Part shown: piece by piece, positions 1 to 8,384 of the stretch | How the letters are laid out: each line of letters opens with the position of its first letter | Numbering within the stretch: the stretch's first letter is position 1 | Source of the DNA: Deferribacteres bacterium | GTDB lineage: Bacteria; Chrysiogenota; Deferribacteres; Deferribacterales; Geovibrionaceae | Direction of reading: 5' to 3' | Assembly (NCBI GenBank): GCA_023395255.1 | Contig: JAEWZN010000011.1 | Coordinates: forward strand, 62,001-126,000 | DNA length: 64,000 nt | Made by a program: the position numbers and the translations under genes | Notes under the pieces: generated by a model | What the model was told of the DNA's origin: nothing | What the model saw: only the letters and a program-made list of their open reading frames with translations | Database searches by the model: none

Positions 1-140
1 ACATCTTTGCGCTGATAGGGGCCGCCGTCCGCCGTTCTTGTGGTTTGTGCGTTTGCGAGGTTGGAGGAGATTGCGCCTATTCTTATTCTCTGCGCGGAAA
101 GCCCTGTCGCGGAAACGTCCATCACATGCATAAAGCTCAT
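1..140 (-). CDS. flgC: Flagellar basal-body rod protein FlgC (5' part, cut by window edge)
   Basis: Only the first 46 codons lie in the window; the gene continues past base 1. FlgC is a proximal rod subunit of the flagellar basal body in the periplasm. The visible N-terminus is typical of rod proteins: an amphipathic helix followed by the SSNLANAQT segment, which matches the conserved ASNLANAxT rod/hook signature, and then a GGPYQRKDV stretch as in other FlgC. The ATG lies 7 bases past the flgB stop, and a purine-rich GGAAGG within the end of flgB can serve as ribosome binding site. It should be cotranscribed with flgB. Confidence 0.88.
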   Translation of the reverse strand, partial: MSFMHVMDVSATGLSAQRIRIGAISSNLANAQTTRTADGGPYQRKD

Positions 141-147
141 CTATCTG

Positions 148-555
148 TTACCTTCCCTGTATAGCTGTTTTAAGTTTGGTGAAAGTGCCCGCGGTTATCT
201 GGGTGAGTTCCTGATAGAGAACCGAATTTGAAGCCATCTCACTCATTTCATAATCGAGATTTACATCGTTGCCGTCGTTGCGGAGAGAGGGGTTGTTCTG
301 AAACCTTACATAATCGGCCGGTATGCCCTTGAATCCGCCTGTTGCGAAGTGCTTTTCATTGGTCTGAACCAGCGGAAGTTTTTTCCCTGTTCCGAGAAAA
401 TCCTGCATTACCTCATCAAACTCAAGCTTGCTTGCCTTATATGTAGGCGTGTCAACATTAGCTATGTTTTCCGCGATCACGTTGTTTTTAACGGATGTAG
501 TGTCCATTCCATAGGAAAGCTTATCTACATTGGACATGCTGAAAATATTTCTCAT
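148..555 (-). CDS. flgB: Flagellar basal-body rod protein FlgB
   Basis: 135 residues, the usual length of FlgB, a proximal rod subunit exported through the flagellar type III apparatus and assembled just outside the MS ring. The N-terminus has the rod signature VIAENIANVDTPTYKA at about residues 27-42, and the C-terminal part carries the second helix (EMASNSVLYQELTQITAG). There is no Sec signal peptide, as expected. AGAGGTG precedes the ATG at good spacing. It is the first gene of the visible operon: a sigma-54-like element lies about 25-40 bases upstream and flgC follows directly. Confidence 0.93.
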   Translation of the reverse strand: MRNIFSMSNVDKLSYGMDTTSVKNNVIAENIANVDTPTYKASKLEFDEVMQDFLGTGKKLPLVQTNEKHFATGGFKGIPADYVRFQNNPSLRNDGNDVNLDYEMSEMASNSVLYQELTQITAGTFTKLKTAIQGR

Positions 556-578
556 GCAACACCTCTTGCTGATTTAAT

Positions 579-595
579 AACAAAGACTGTGCCAG
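579..595 (-). promoter_or_regulatory. Probable sigma-54 promoter of flgBC
   Basis: Read on the minus strand, CTGGCACAGTCTTTGTT matches the RpoN consensus TGGCAC-N5-TTGCA, with a single change (GT for GC) in the -12 element. It sits about 25 bases before the flgB start codon. A sigma-54 activator with an intact GAFTGA motif is encoded at 13188-14627, which would fit class II flagellar control. Confidence 0.6.
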
Positions 596-630
596 TTTGA
601 GGGGGAAGTTTTTGCTGATTAAGCGGGAAC

Positions 631-1392
631 TCAGATATACTTGCGCGCGCCCATATATGTGCGGACAAAGTAGGAGTCGTTAAGATCGGCTATTGTGACA
701 TTGCGACCGCGGCCGGGTGCATGGATGAATTTTCCGGAGCCTATGTAAATGCCTACATGGGAAACTCTTTTTGCTCTGCCTGTGGCAAAAAATACCAAGT
801 CGCCCGGTTTGAGCTCACTCTTTGCGATGTATTTTCCATGGCTGAACTGACTTCTGGAATCACGGGGAAGATTGAGGCCGTTGAGCTTGTAAACAACCAT
901 TGTGAGCCCGGAGCAGTCAAACCCGCCCGCAGCGCTCTCTCCGCCCCATCTGTAAGGTACGCCGATGTATTTGTGGGCAGTTTTCACAAGGTTAGTTCTG
1001 ATCCCTTTTCGCTCAAGGTCTTCCGGGCGGAAGTTATAGTCATAGTCTTCGGGACGGATGATGAAGTAGTCCTCTATCTGGTTTCTGGTGCGCAGGTTTA
1101 CGGCGTATCTCACCGCCCTGTCATATGAGGGAAAGTCGCCTATGCGGACTTTGTAAAGCCCCGAATCATCAAGGAAGAAGTAAGCATCCACTCCGGCAGC
1201 AACCAGCTTGTCGGTATAGTTGGCGGCGTTGGCCACGTTACCGAATGCACCTACCTGAATGGAGTATTTCATCCTCTCAATATCGGAAGGGTCAACGCGG
1301 CCTCCGGTATAAGGCGCGGGGCGTCCGCCGAGACACCCCGTTATCACAAATACCAGTAAAACCAGCAGTAAATACTTTTTCCTCATCATCAC
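631..1392 (-). CDS. SPOR-NlpC/P60 lipoprotein, probable peptidoglycan endopeptidase
   Basis: 253 residues. A short positively charged start, a hydrophobic core and a lipobox ending ITGC (Cys about 20) mark an envelope lipoprotein. Residues about 42-115 look like a SPOR domain (YSIQVGAFGNVANAANY), which in known families binds denuded septal glycan. Residues about 135-253 are an NlpC/P60 domain: FDCSGL holds the catalytic Cys, SHVGIYIG the His, and the third polar residue is probably the His in FIHAPGRG. Such enzymes cut the stem peptide between D-Glu and the diamino acid. It starts 6 bases after livF and may be read from the same transcript. The combination suggests a role at division sites; that is inference. 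Confidence 0.87.
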   Translation of the reverse strand: MMMRKKYLLLVLLVFVITGCLGGRPAPYTGGRVDPSDIERMKYSIQVGAFGNVANAANYTDKLVAAGVDAYFFLDDSGLYKVRIGDFPSYDRAVRYAVNLRTRNQIEDYFIIRPEDYDYNFRPEDLERKGIRTNLVKTAHKYIGVPYRWGGESAAGGFDCSGLTMVVYKLNGLNLPRDSRSQFSHGKYIAKSELKPGDLVFFATGRAKRVSHVGIYIGSGKFIHAPGRGRNVTIADLNDSYFVRTYMGARKYI

Positions 1393-1398
1393 CTTATA

Positions 1399-2106
1399 TC
1401 AGATTCCAAGATAGGCTCTTTTAACATCTTCGTTGGAAAGAAGGTTTGAAGCCTTATCCTCCATTGTCACCCTGCCCGTTTCCATAACATAGCCTCTGTC
1501 GGCCACCTTAAGGGCAAGGTTAGCGTTCTGCTCAACAAGGAAGATTGTGGTTCCGCTCTCCTCTTTAATTCTTTTGATAATCTCAAAAATCTGCTGAACT
1601 ATCAGCGGAGCAAGCCCCAGCGAAGGTTCATCCAGAAGCAGCAGGCGGGGTCTGGCCATAAGAGCGCGGGAGATGGCAAGCATCTGCTGTTCGCCGCCGC
1701 TGAGGGTTCCGCCCTGCTGGTGTCTCCTTTCCGCCAGTCTGGGGAAAAGGTCGTATATCTGCTCAAGATCTTTCTTGATTCCGTCTCTGTCTTTCCTGAG
1801 GAATGCACCGAGATCAAGGTTCTCTGACACTGTGAGGTAGGGGAAAATATGTCTTCCCTCCGGAACCTGACAGATGCCCATCTGAACTATTTTATCCGGC
1901 TTCATCCTGTGTATGGGCTCACCCTTAAAAAGGATTTCGCCCTGCTTGGGCTGAACTATGCCGCTGACGGAGAGCAGAGTGGTGGTCTTGCCCGCTCCGT
2001 TCGCACCGATCAGGGTTATTATCTCGCCTTCGTTTATCTTAAGTGAAACCTCGTGGAGAGCCTGAATATTGCCGTAGTAGGTGCTTATGCCGTTAATCTC
2101 AAGCAT
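1399..2106 (-). CDS. livF: Branched-chain amino-acid ABC transporter ATP-binding protein LivF
   Basis: 235 residues from the ATG at 2106. This start is preferred over one 15 bases upstream because GGGGAGGA lies five bases before it. It overlaps the livG end by 8 bases. It is one of the two ATPases that drive high-affinity leucine/isoleucine/valine uptake. Seen directly: Walker A GANGAGKTT near residue 35, the ABC signature LSGGEQQ near 135, Walker B LLLLDEPSLGL near 155 and a switch His region (FLVEQNANLAL). The short C-terminal tail ending RAYLGI is typical of LivF rather than LivG. Last transporter gene of the livKHMGF order. Confidence 0.93.
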   Translation of the reverse strand: MLEINGISTYYGNIQALHEVSLKINEGEIITLIGANGAGKTTTLLSVSGIVQPKQGEILFKGEPIHRMKPDKIVQMGICQVPEGRHIFPYLTVSENLDLGAFLRKDRDGIKKDLEQIYDLFPRLAERRHQQGGTLSGGEQQMLAISRALMARPRLLLLDEPSLGLAPLIVQQIFEIIKRIKEESGTTIFLVEQNANLALKVADRGYVMETGRVTMEDKASNLLSNEDVKRAYLGI

Positions 2107-2902
2107 CGGCTTCCTCCCCAAGATAGGCCTTGATAACTTCGGGATTATTTTTTATCTCAACCGGGTTTCCCGTGGCAATTCTCTGCCCGTGATCCATGAC
2201 ATATATCCTGTCGGAAAGGTTCATTACAAGCTTCATGTCATGCTCGATAAGCAGGATGGATATTTTATCCTTGTCTCTGATCTCCCTGATGAGGCCTGTC
2301 AGTTCCTCGGTTTCCTGCGGGTTCATACCCGCCGCGGGTTCATCAAGGAGCAGCAGAACAGGCTCAGTGGCAAGGGCGCGGGCGATTTCAAGCCTGCGCT
2401 GCGCCCCGTAGGGGAGGTTGCTGGCCATTTCATTCGCAAGGCTTGTGAGGCCGATTTTTTCCAGAATACCATAGCTTACCGCGGCTGCGTCCCTCTCCTC
2501 TTTTCTGGTGCGGGGATCACGCAGGAGCGCACCGATGACCTTTGCCTTCGTGCGGCAGTGGCGGCCTATCATAACGTTCTCAAGAACGGTCATGTTCGGG
2601 AAAAGCCTGATGTTCTGGAAAGTTCTTGCAAGTCCGAGTTCCGTGACCTGATTGGGCTTCTTTCCGTTTACCCTTTTTTCGCCGAATTTGGTATGGACAA
2701 CTATATCCCCGTCCGTGGGTGTGTAAATCCCTGTTATGCAGTTGAAGAAGGTGGTTTTCCCGGCTCCGTTGGGGCCTATGAGAGCCACAATCTCACCGTT
2801 CTGTATTTCCATGTCAACATGGTCAACGGCTCTCAGACCGCCGAAATCCATGGTAAGTCCCTTCACCTCAAGAACGGGAAGGCTTGTGTCATTTTGCTTC
2901 AT
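2099..2902 (-). CDS. livG: Branched-chain amino-acid ABC transporter ATP-binding protein LivG
   Basis: 267 residues, the second ATPase of the LIV system. Walker A GPNGAGKTT lies near residue 43. The family's variant signature PYGAQRRLEIARAL lies near 165 and Walker B LLLLDEPAAGMN near 180. The insertion between Walker A and the signature (VMIGRHCRTKAKVIGAL) is typical of LivG, where it contacts the permease. The C-terminal BCA_ABC_TP_C-like tail (IKNNPEVIKAYLGEE) is present. The start is supported by GGAGGGG upstream, within the end of livM, so translation of the two is coupled. Confidence 0.93.
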   Translation of the reverse strand: MKQNDTSLPVLEVKGLTMDFGGLRAVDHVDMEIQNGEIVALIGPNGAGKTTFFNCITGIYTPTDGDIVVHTKFGEKRVNGKKPNQVTELGLARTFQNIRLFPNMTVLENVMIGRHCRTKAKVIGALLRDPRTRKEERDAAAVSYGILEKIGLTSLANEMASNLPYGAQRRLEIARALATEPVLLLLDEPAAGMNPQETEELTGLIREIRDKDKISILLIEHDMKLVMNLSDRIYVMDHGQRIATGNPVEIKNNPEVIKAYLGEEADA

Positions 2903-4118
2903 TTGCTTTCCCCTCCCCGAAATTCATTTTGTCGAATAAGTATTTTCGCCGCACATTGCTTATGAGCCCCTGCGGCCTGAAAACCATCATAAGAACCATG
3001 GAGCCGCCGAAAATAAGCATGCGGAGCTCGGAGAACGCCCTGAGATATTCAGGGAGAAGTATGAGGATCAGCGCGGCGAGAATAACGCCGAGAATTGACC
3101 CCATACCGCCGAGAACAACTATGGCGAGTATGATCGCTGATTCAAGGAAGGTGAAGCTCGCCGGGTTAACAAAGGTGGTTTTCGCAGCGAATACAACACC
3201 CATGAAGCCCGCCCATGTCGCACCCAGTGCAAATGCGGTGAGTTTTGTCCTTGTTTTGTCTATGCCCATTGCCTGACATGCTATTTCATCCTCGCGCAGG
3301 GCAAGCCATGCTCTGCCTATGCGTGAGTTCTGCAGCCTGCTGACACAGAAGATAGTAATCACTGCGAGCACAAGCACAAGATAATAAAGCGCTGTCATGG
3401 ACTGGGAGAGATTAAGTTTCAGCCCGAAAAACGCAGGTCTGTCTATTCCTGCTATACCGCTGGGGCCGAAAGAGAACGCGTTCCAGTTTTCAAGCACCAG
3501 ACGGATAATCTCACCGAAACCGAGGGTAACAATGGCAAGGTAGTCGCCCCTGAGCCTGAGTACAGGAAAGCCGAGAATTATCCCGAACATCATGGCAAGG
3601 GCTCCGCCTATGGGCAGAACAGCCCAAAAGCCGAGGCCGAAGTGGTGGTTCAGCAGAGCGTAGCTGTAAGCGCCGACTGCGTAAAACGCCACATAGCCAA
3701 GGTCGAGAAGACCCGCAAGCCCCACAACTATGTTGAGGCCGAGACCGAGAACAATATACATCAGCGCGGTGGTCATAATATTAACCTGATATGCGTTTGA
3801 CATATGCGGAAAAGCAAATGTGAAGGCAACAGCTATGGCTATCAGGGTGTACAGAACTTTCTTGTTGTCAACAATGGTGTTCTGGAGGCCGTTTTTAAGC
3901 CTTTCCCTTATGTTTCTCTCGCTGATATGGGTCTTTTTGTAGTGGAGCCAGCGCCAAAGCATAGAGCCGAAGAAAGCCCCTGCAGCAACATAAAGCAGGT
4001 TGTTCCAGCGCCATGTTATAGTGTTGTGGACAGTGTTAACCTTTATAACCAGTATGGGGAATGTAAGAAACATAAACCATACTGCCGCGATTAATGATTT
4101 TTTAAGCTCATTCAGCAT
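2889..4118 (-). CDS. livM: Branched-chain amino-acid ABC transporter permease LivM
   Basis: 409 residues, an inner-membrane permease half that pairs with LivH. It has two or three predicted N-terminal membrane segments beyond the core, as in longer LivM proteins, then a BPD_transp_2 core from about residue 95. The core includes GLNIVVGLAGLLDLGYVAFYAVGAY, here given only as landmark pieces: NIVVGLAGLLDLG and AVGAYSYALL. The EAA-like loop GRAWLALREDEIACQAMGID lies near 280 and contacts the ATPases. It lies one base after livH and overlaps livG. Confidence 0.92.
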   Translation of the reverse strand: MLNELKKSLIAAVWFMFLTFPILVIKVNTVHNTITWRWNNLLYVAAGAFFGSMLWRWLHYKKTHISERNIRERLKNGLQNTIVDNKKVLYTLIAIAVAFTFAFPHMSNAYQVNIMTTALMYIVLGLGLNIVVGLAGLLDLGYVAFYAVGAYSYALLNHHFGLGFWAVLPIGGALAMMFGIILGFPVLRLRGDYLAIVTLGFGEIIRLVLENWNAFSFGPSGIAGIDRPAFFGLKLNLSQSMTALYYLVLVLAVITIFCVSRLQNSRIGRAWLALREDEIACQAMGIDKTRTKLTAFALGATWAGFMGVVFAAKTTFVNPASFTFLESAIILAIVVLGGMGSILGVILAALILILLPEYLRAFSELRMLIFGGSMVLMMVFRPQGLISNVRRKYLFDKMNFGEGKANEAK

Positions 4119-4119
4119 G

Positions 4120-5022
4120 CTACACCTTCTGAGCCGTGGATTTGCCGAGGATACCCGCCGGTCTGAAAATAAGGATCAGCACAAGCAGGGCAAAGGCGAA
4201 AACGTCTTCATAGTCGCTGGACACATAACCGGTGGCGAAACTTTCCGTCCAGCCGAGGATAAGTGCGCCCAAAACCGCTCCGGGGATACTTCCTATGCCG
4301 CCGAGAACCGCCGCAGTAAAGGCCTTGATACCCGCAATGAAGCCGATGTAGAAATTGATCTGCCCTATGTGGGAGGCAATAAGAATGCCGCCGAAGGCCG
4401 CCAGAGCGGAACCGATGATGAACGTCATGGAGATGACCTTGTCAACATCTATCCCGACAAGAAGCGCCATTTTCTTATCCTGAGCCGTGGCTCTCATTGC
4501 TTTGCCCATTCTGGTGAACTTTATGAAGAGAGTCAGCAGAACCATTATCACCGCACTGCTGAGGATGATAACAAGCTCCGCGGAACTCATTATATGCGAT
4601 ACAGGTTTGATAAACTCAAATTCCGGTATAAGCGCCGGAAAGGGAAGGAAGTCTGATGTCTGTGCAAGAAGTACATAGTTCTGGAGGAATATAGACATTC
4701 CTATCGCGCTGATGAGAGGCGAAAGCCTCGGTGCGTTTCTCAGAGGTCTGTAAGCGATCTTTTCCATAGTGAAACCATAGGCGGATGAGTAAACCACCGC
4801 CGCTATTCCCGCCAGAATGAGTATGCTGAGGCCGCTGAAGCCTAAAATAGCAAGCACACTGGCGACAATAAGTGCCGTAAACGCGCCTATCATATAAATT
4901 TCCCCGTGGGCAAAGTTTATAAGCTGAATGATGCCGTAAACCATGGTGTAGCCCAAAGCGATAAGCGCGTAGATGCTGCCTCTTGTGAGGCCGCTTAAAA
5001 ATAGCTGAAGAAAATAATCCAT
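4120..5022 (-). CDS. livH: Branched-chain amino-acid ABC transporter permease LivH
   Basis: 300 residues with eight or so hydrophobic segments. The N-terminal SGLTRGSIYALIALGYTM and the following IQLINFAHGE are hallmark LivH sequences. The cytoplasmic coupling loop MGKAMRATAQDKKMALLVGI lies near 170-190. It forms the translocation channel with LivM. It is separated from livK by 85 bases that include a hairpin; the permease and ATPase genes then follow without gaps. Confidence 0.92.
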   Translation of the reverse strand: MDYFLQLFLSGLTRGSIYALIALGYTMVYGIIQLINFAHGEIYMIGAFTALIVASVLAILGFSGLSILILAGIAAVVYSSAYGFTMEKIAYRPLRNAPRLSPLISAIGMSIFLQNYVLLAQTSDFLPFPALIPEFEFIKPVSHIMSSAELVIILSSAVIMVLLTLFIKFTRMGKAMRATAQDKKMALLVGIDVDKVISMTFIIGSALAAFGGILIASHIGQINFYIGFIAGIKAFTAAVLGGIGSIPGAVLGALILGWTESFATGYVSSDYEDVFAFALLVLILIFRPAGILGKSTAQKV

Positions 5023-5063
5023 TATCCGTGACTGCTCCTGTTATTTGCCCTGAAATGGAAGGA

Positions 5064-5084
5064 GGGTGCCGAAAGAAGGCACCC
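5064..5084 (-). terminator. Intercistronic hairpin between livK and livH
   Basis: GGGTGCC and GGCACCC form a perfect 7-bp stem with a 7-base loop. On the transcribed strand it is followed by TCCTTCC rather than a run of U. It therefore looks more like a partial terminator or an RNA-stabilising hairpin that lets livK be made in excess of the membrane subunits. Sequence shows the stem; the role is inferred. Confidence 0.55.
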
Positions 5085-5107
5085 CCGGAATTTGTATTTT
5101 GGAAATG

Positions 5108-6298
5108 TTATTTAAGTTCGATGTAAGCGCCGTTCTGAACCTGATACATGGAGAAACCAACGCCGATAGCATCGCCTCTTTCATCAAAGCTGATGCTTCC
5201 GAGGGGAGTTTCAACATATTCAGTTCTGAGAGCTTTGCTCACAGCTTCATAATCTGTGGAATCTGCTTTGTCGATGGCGTTAAGGATAGCCATTGCAGCA
5301 GAGTAGCCGTTGATGAAGAATGCGCCGGGATCAGCCTGGAAAGCGGCTTTGTGCTCTTCAACAGCTTTTATATTGAGAGGGTTTGTAGAAGTGTCTTTAG
5401 GACCTGTGGCATAAACGCCTTCTGCAAATTCGCCCGCAACTTTTATGAATGTGTCATCTTTCACGCCGTCATCAGAAATGAAGGGGATGTTGATCTGTTT
5501 TTTGCGCATCTGAGTAACGATTTTGGAAGCTTCGGGGTGGTATCCGCCGAAGATAACCGCTTCAGCGCCTGAACGTGCAATTTTCTGAACCACTGCGGAG
5601 TAGTCAACCGCACCGGGAGTAACACCTTCGTAAAGAACAACTTTAACACCTTCAACAGATGAGTTGTCAAGGAAGGATTTTGCAAATTCGGCAAGGCCTT
5701 TGCCGTAGTCGCCTTTATCGTGAAGAACTGCGAATTTTTTAACATTAAGAGTGTTGAGAGCGAAGTCAACTTCGAGTCTTGCCTGAGAATCGTCAGGAGC
5801 GATTGTGCGGAGGAAGTTGGGGTATTCGCCGCTCTGAGTGAGCGCGGGGTTTGTAGCAGAGGGAGATATAACAAGGATGTTAGCATCTTTGTATATGCCG
5901 AGAGCAGCTTTGGTAGCGCCTGAGCATATGTGGCCGATAACTGCTACGACTTTGTCAGAAACAAGTTTGCTTGCTGTGTTTGTGGCAACTTCAGGCTTGC
6001 AAACGTCATCTTCGATGTAAAGTTCAACCTGTCTTCCGTCGATACCGCCGTTTTTGTTGACTTCATCAACATAAAGCTTAACAGCGTTGACAGTGGGAAG
6101 ACCATAGGACGCGAGGTCACCGGAATGTGCGCCGGCAACACCAATTCTGATCGGTTCTGTTGAAGCAGCGGGAGCCGCAGCCTCAGTTGCATTTTCTGCG
6201 GGAGCTTCCGCCGCTTTTTCTTCAGCTTTCTGGCTGCAAGCAGTCATAAGGAAGACAGCAGAGACCATGACAAGCAGGAACGTAAGGAACTTCTTCAT
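5108..6298 (-). CDS. livK: Branched-chain amino-acid ABC transporter substrate-binding lipoprotein LivK
   Basis: 396 residues. The signal peptide ends in a lipobox MTAC (Cys about 21), so it is probably lipid-anchored, followed by an Ala/Glu-rich linker. From about residue 48 it is a type I periplasmic binding protein of the Leu/Ile/Val family: IRIGVAGAHSGDLASYG starts the first lobe, VAVIGHICSGAT contributes the ligand-binding loop, and VISPSATNPALT is the family hallmark. It delivers amino acids to LivHM. First gene of the operon, with its own promoter at 6376-6404. Confidence 0.93.
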   Translation of the reverse strand: MKKFLTFLLVMVSAVFLMTACSQKAEEKAAEAPAENATEAAAPAASTEPIRIGVAGAHSGDLASYGLPTVNAVKLYVDEVNKNGGIDGRQVELYIEDDVCKPEVATNTASKLVSDKVVAVIGHICSGATKAALGIYKDANILVISPSATNPALTQSGEYPNFLRTIAPDDSQARLEVDFALNTLNVKKFAVLHDKGDYGKGLAEFAKSFLDNSSVEGVKVVLYEGVTPGAVDYSAVVQKIARSGAEAVIFGGYHPEASKIVTQMRKKQINIPFISDDGVKDDTFIKVAGEFAEGVYATGPKDTSTNPLNIKAVEEHKAAFQADPGAFFINGYSAAMAILNAIDKADSTDYEAVSKALRTEYVETPLGSISFDERGDAIGVGFSMYQVQNGAYIELK

Positions 6299-6635
6299 AA
6301 ACCCTCTCCGTGTAAAAAATTTTCTTGTTCATTTATCCGGAAAAACAGCGCAGGCCGATTCCCGAATAAATGTAAATACTAACTAAGGACTAGGGCTTAG
6401 TCAAGATAAAAGGAAATCATCGGTTAACAGCGATCATGAGACTGAATAAAGTTAAATACCACTAAACATTAAGGGGTTTTAAGAGGATAATTCATTGTCG
6501 AAAACCTTACAAAAGTTAACATAGGCAAAAAGAGGATTTCAGGCAAGGTTTTTGTGCGCAAAAAGCTGAAAGACGGAGGAGGCAGAGCCGGAAATGCTCC
6601 GCCGGAAATATACAAACACCAAGAATACTAGCAAG
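6299..6635. other. 337-bp intergenic region upstream of livK
   Basis: Besides the livK promoter at 6376-6404 I find no gene here. The stretch 6405-6635 lies downstream of the LysM gene. It contains an imperfect GC-rich hairpin around 6578-6602 (one G-U pair, no U tract), which is a weak terminator candidate for the LysM operon. The remainder is AT-rich and has no reading frame with a ribosome binding site. Confidence 0.5.
6376..6404 (-). promoter_or_regulatory. livK promoter with an inverted repeat between -35 and -10
   Basis: On the minus strand TTGACT, a 17-base spacer and TAGTAT form a good vegetative promoter about 75 bases upstream of the livK ATG. The spacer and edge of the -35 contain ACTAAG-N8-CTTAGT (6382-6401). 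This would place a dimeric repressor between the two boxes. The regulator is not identifiable from this window. Confidence 0.65.
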
Positions 6636-7625
6636 TTAATAGACGGCTACCTTGCTGAGACGTACAATATCCCCTTTCATTATCTCCATGCCGGAATTAA
6701 TGAGATACATTGTGGAATATCTGCCGTTTACAATAATAAGCTGCCCCTCGCCAACTGGCTCGGTCTTAACCACCCCGTTCTCCTCAAGCCTGCGGAATAT
6801 GCGGAATTTATCCCCTTCCTTAACAGGCTGGGGATGACCTATATTCACAATCACTGAGTACCCCTGAGCGGAAAATCTATGGTTTTCAGCCAGATAGACT
6901 ACCTCTCCGGCTATATCTGAGTTAACGCTTCTGAAGCCCTTGGGCTTTTTCACGGAGATTTCTTCACTCTTGGCCGCTTTGTAGCCTGTGCTTATGGAAC
7001 TGAATGACTTGTATATTTCCGCTCTGGAGGTTTCATCCCCTGCTTTTACAACTCTGGCGTAGCCCACGCAGGAATATATTGCTCTGTTCTTTTCCACCCG
7101 GCTGCGCTGTTCGTAAAGAACAACCGTATCGCCTGCGGAAAGGCCTTTTGCAGTGCCCGCATCAATCGTTATGAAATCACCTGTGGAAACCATTTCCCTG
7201 TTCTGCTCGGTGGAGATTACATTGAACTCAGGCTCCTCATCCAGAGCGGAGTCAAAACCGTTGAGCTTGCCATGGCTGAAACTGTTGAAACTGTCGGCTG
7301 TTTCAATACCGGAAGCAGAATGTTTTTCCGCTGCCGCATCCCTGCCGGCTTCTATTCTGAACATGCCGCCGTCGCCCATGCGGATCGATTCTCCGCCGTC
7401 AGGCAGACCGGGAATGAAAAGCTTTTCTCTGGGGTATATCAGATCAGGGTCGTTTATAAAAACATTGCCCTTCCAGATGATGGGCCATTTCCAGTTGTCG
7501 CCGTAATACTTCTGGGAAATGTCCCAAAGAGTGTCCCCTTTTTTCACTTCATGCGTGTTTTCCGCTCCGGCCGATAAAACCGTCAGCAGCAGAGCGGAAA
7601 GGATTATACCCCCGGTACGTTTCAA
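6636..7625 (-). CDS. LysM-domain exported protein
   Basis: 329 residues from a TTG at 7625. This start is preferred to one 21 bases upstream because GGGGGA sits just before it and it gives a clean signal peptide (MKRTGG then a hydrophobic core to about residue 22). Residues about 26-75 form a LysM module (HEVKKGDTLWDISQKYYGD ... YPREKLFIP) expected to bind peptidoglycan. The rest is a beta-rich region with two related parts (about 125-200 and 215-325) that resemble FlgT/CsgG-like or OB-type folds but match no family I can name. It lies one base downstream of the cpoB-like gene and is probably cotranscribed. Confidence 0.8.
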   Translation of the reverse strand: MKRTGGIILSALLLTVLSAGAENTHEVKKGDTLWDISQKYYGDNWKWPIIWKGNVFINDPDLIYPREKLFIPGLPDGGESIRMGDGGMFRIEAGRDAAAEKHSASGIETADSFNSFSHGKLNGFDSALDEEPEFNVISTEQNREMVSTGDFITIDAGTAKGLSAGDTVVLYEQRSRVEKNRAIYSCVGYARVVKAGDETSRAEIYKSFSSISTGYKAAKSEEISVKKPKGFRSVNSDIAGEVVYLAENHRFSAQGYSVIVNIGHPQPVKEGDKFRIFRRLEENGVVKTEPVGEGQLIIVNGRYSTMYLINSGMEIMKGDIVRLSKVAVY

Positions 7626-7626
7626 G

Positions 7627-8370
7627 CTATTCCCCCATAGAGGCAAGTTTCTTTTTAGCCAGATTATATGCGCGTGTGCCCGGATGCTCGTTCACTATCT
7701 TCTTTAATGTAACCACAGATTCCGCTCTTTTGCCTACGTTTCCGTAGGAGTATGCCATTTTAAGGAGACCGTCGGAAACCTTGTTTCCGTCAGGATAATC
7801 CGTAACAAGCTTATGGAAAAGCTTAATCGCCCCTTCGTAGTCTTTCAGGGCATACTGTATTTCACCCAGCCAGTAAACTGCGTTGTCCGAGAGTTCATCC
7901 GCGGGATATTTAGCAAGAAACTCATTGAACTTAGCCTGACTTTCCGGATATTTGCCGTTTTTGTACAGTTCATAGGCATAGCTGTAAAGGCTGCTTTTGT
8001 CGGCAAAGGCATCTTCGATTATTATAAGATTCCCCTCTCCCTGTGCGCCCGGTTCTGAAATCTCTGTCATTCCGGCAGCGGCGGGGGCGGGTGCTTTCTG
8101 TTTATCTTTAAGGAGTGTGACCTCGCTGCCTAAAAAGCTCAGTTCAGAGCGTATTTCAGCCAGCGCGTTCGAATTGGCGTTGATGCTCCCTTTGTTGGCT
8201 TCGGTTTTACGATCCACATCCTCTATGGAAATCTTCATTTCAGCCATTTCCGACTGCATGCTGACCATTTCGTCTTTTATGTTGTTTATACTCTGTTTAA
8301 TAACCTGAGTTTCGTCCGAGCATGCGAATGCAAGAAAAGAGAGCGTAATTACCGCCATTGTTTTTTTCAT
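7627..8370 (-). CDS. cpoB: CpoB/YbgF-like coiled-coil TPR lipoprotein
   Basis: 247 residues. A short signal ending LAFAC predicts a lipoprotein. Residues about 20-95 are a coiled coil that resembles the trimerisation region of YbgF. The C-terminal half carries three TPR units (YAYELYKNGKYPESQAKFNE, VYWLGEIQYALKDYEGAIKLF, LLKMAYSYGNVGKRAESV). Known CpoB proteins link Tol-Pal constriction with peptidoglycan synthesis. No tol or pal genes are visible here, so the symbol is by architecture only. It lies between a CheV-like gene and a LysM gene on one apparent transcript. Confidence 0.78.
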   Translation of the reverse strand: MKKTMAVITLSFLAFACSDETQVIKQSINNIKDEMVSMQSEMAEMKISIEDVDRKTEANKGSINANSNALAEIRSELSFLGSEVTLLKDKQKAPAPAAAGMTEISEPGAQGEGNLIIIEDAFADKSSLYSYAYELYKNGKYPESQAKFNEFLAKYPADELSDNAVYWLGEIQYALKDYEGAIKLFHKLVTDYPDGNKVSDGLLKMAYSYGNVGKRAESVVTLKKIVNEHPGTRAYNLAKKKLASMGE

Positions 8371-8384
8371 CGTTTCAAGACTCC

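Noticed and set aside
2081-2965. 294-codon open frame on the plus strand
   Set aside because: It is antisense to livG and the livM end, which have full ABC motifs.
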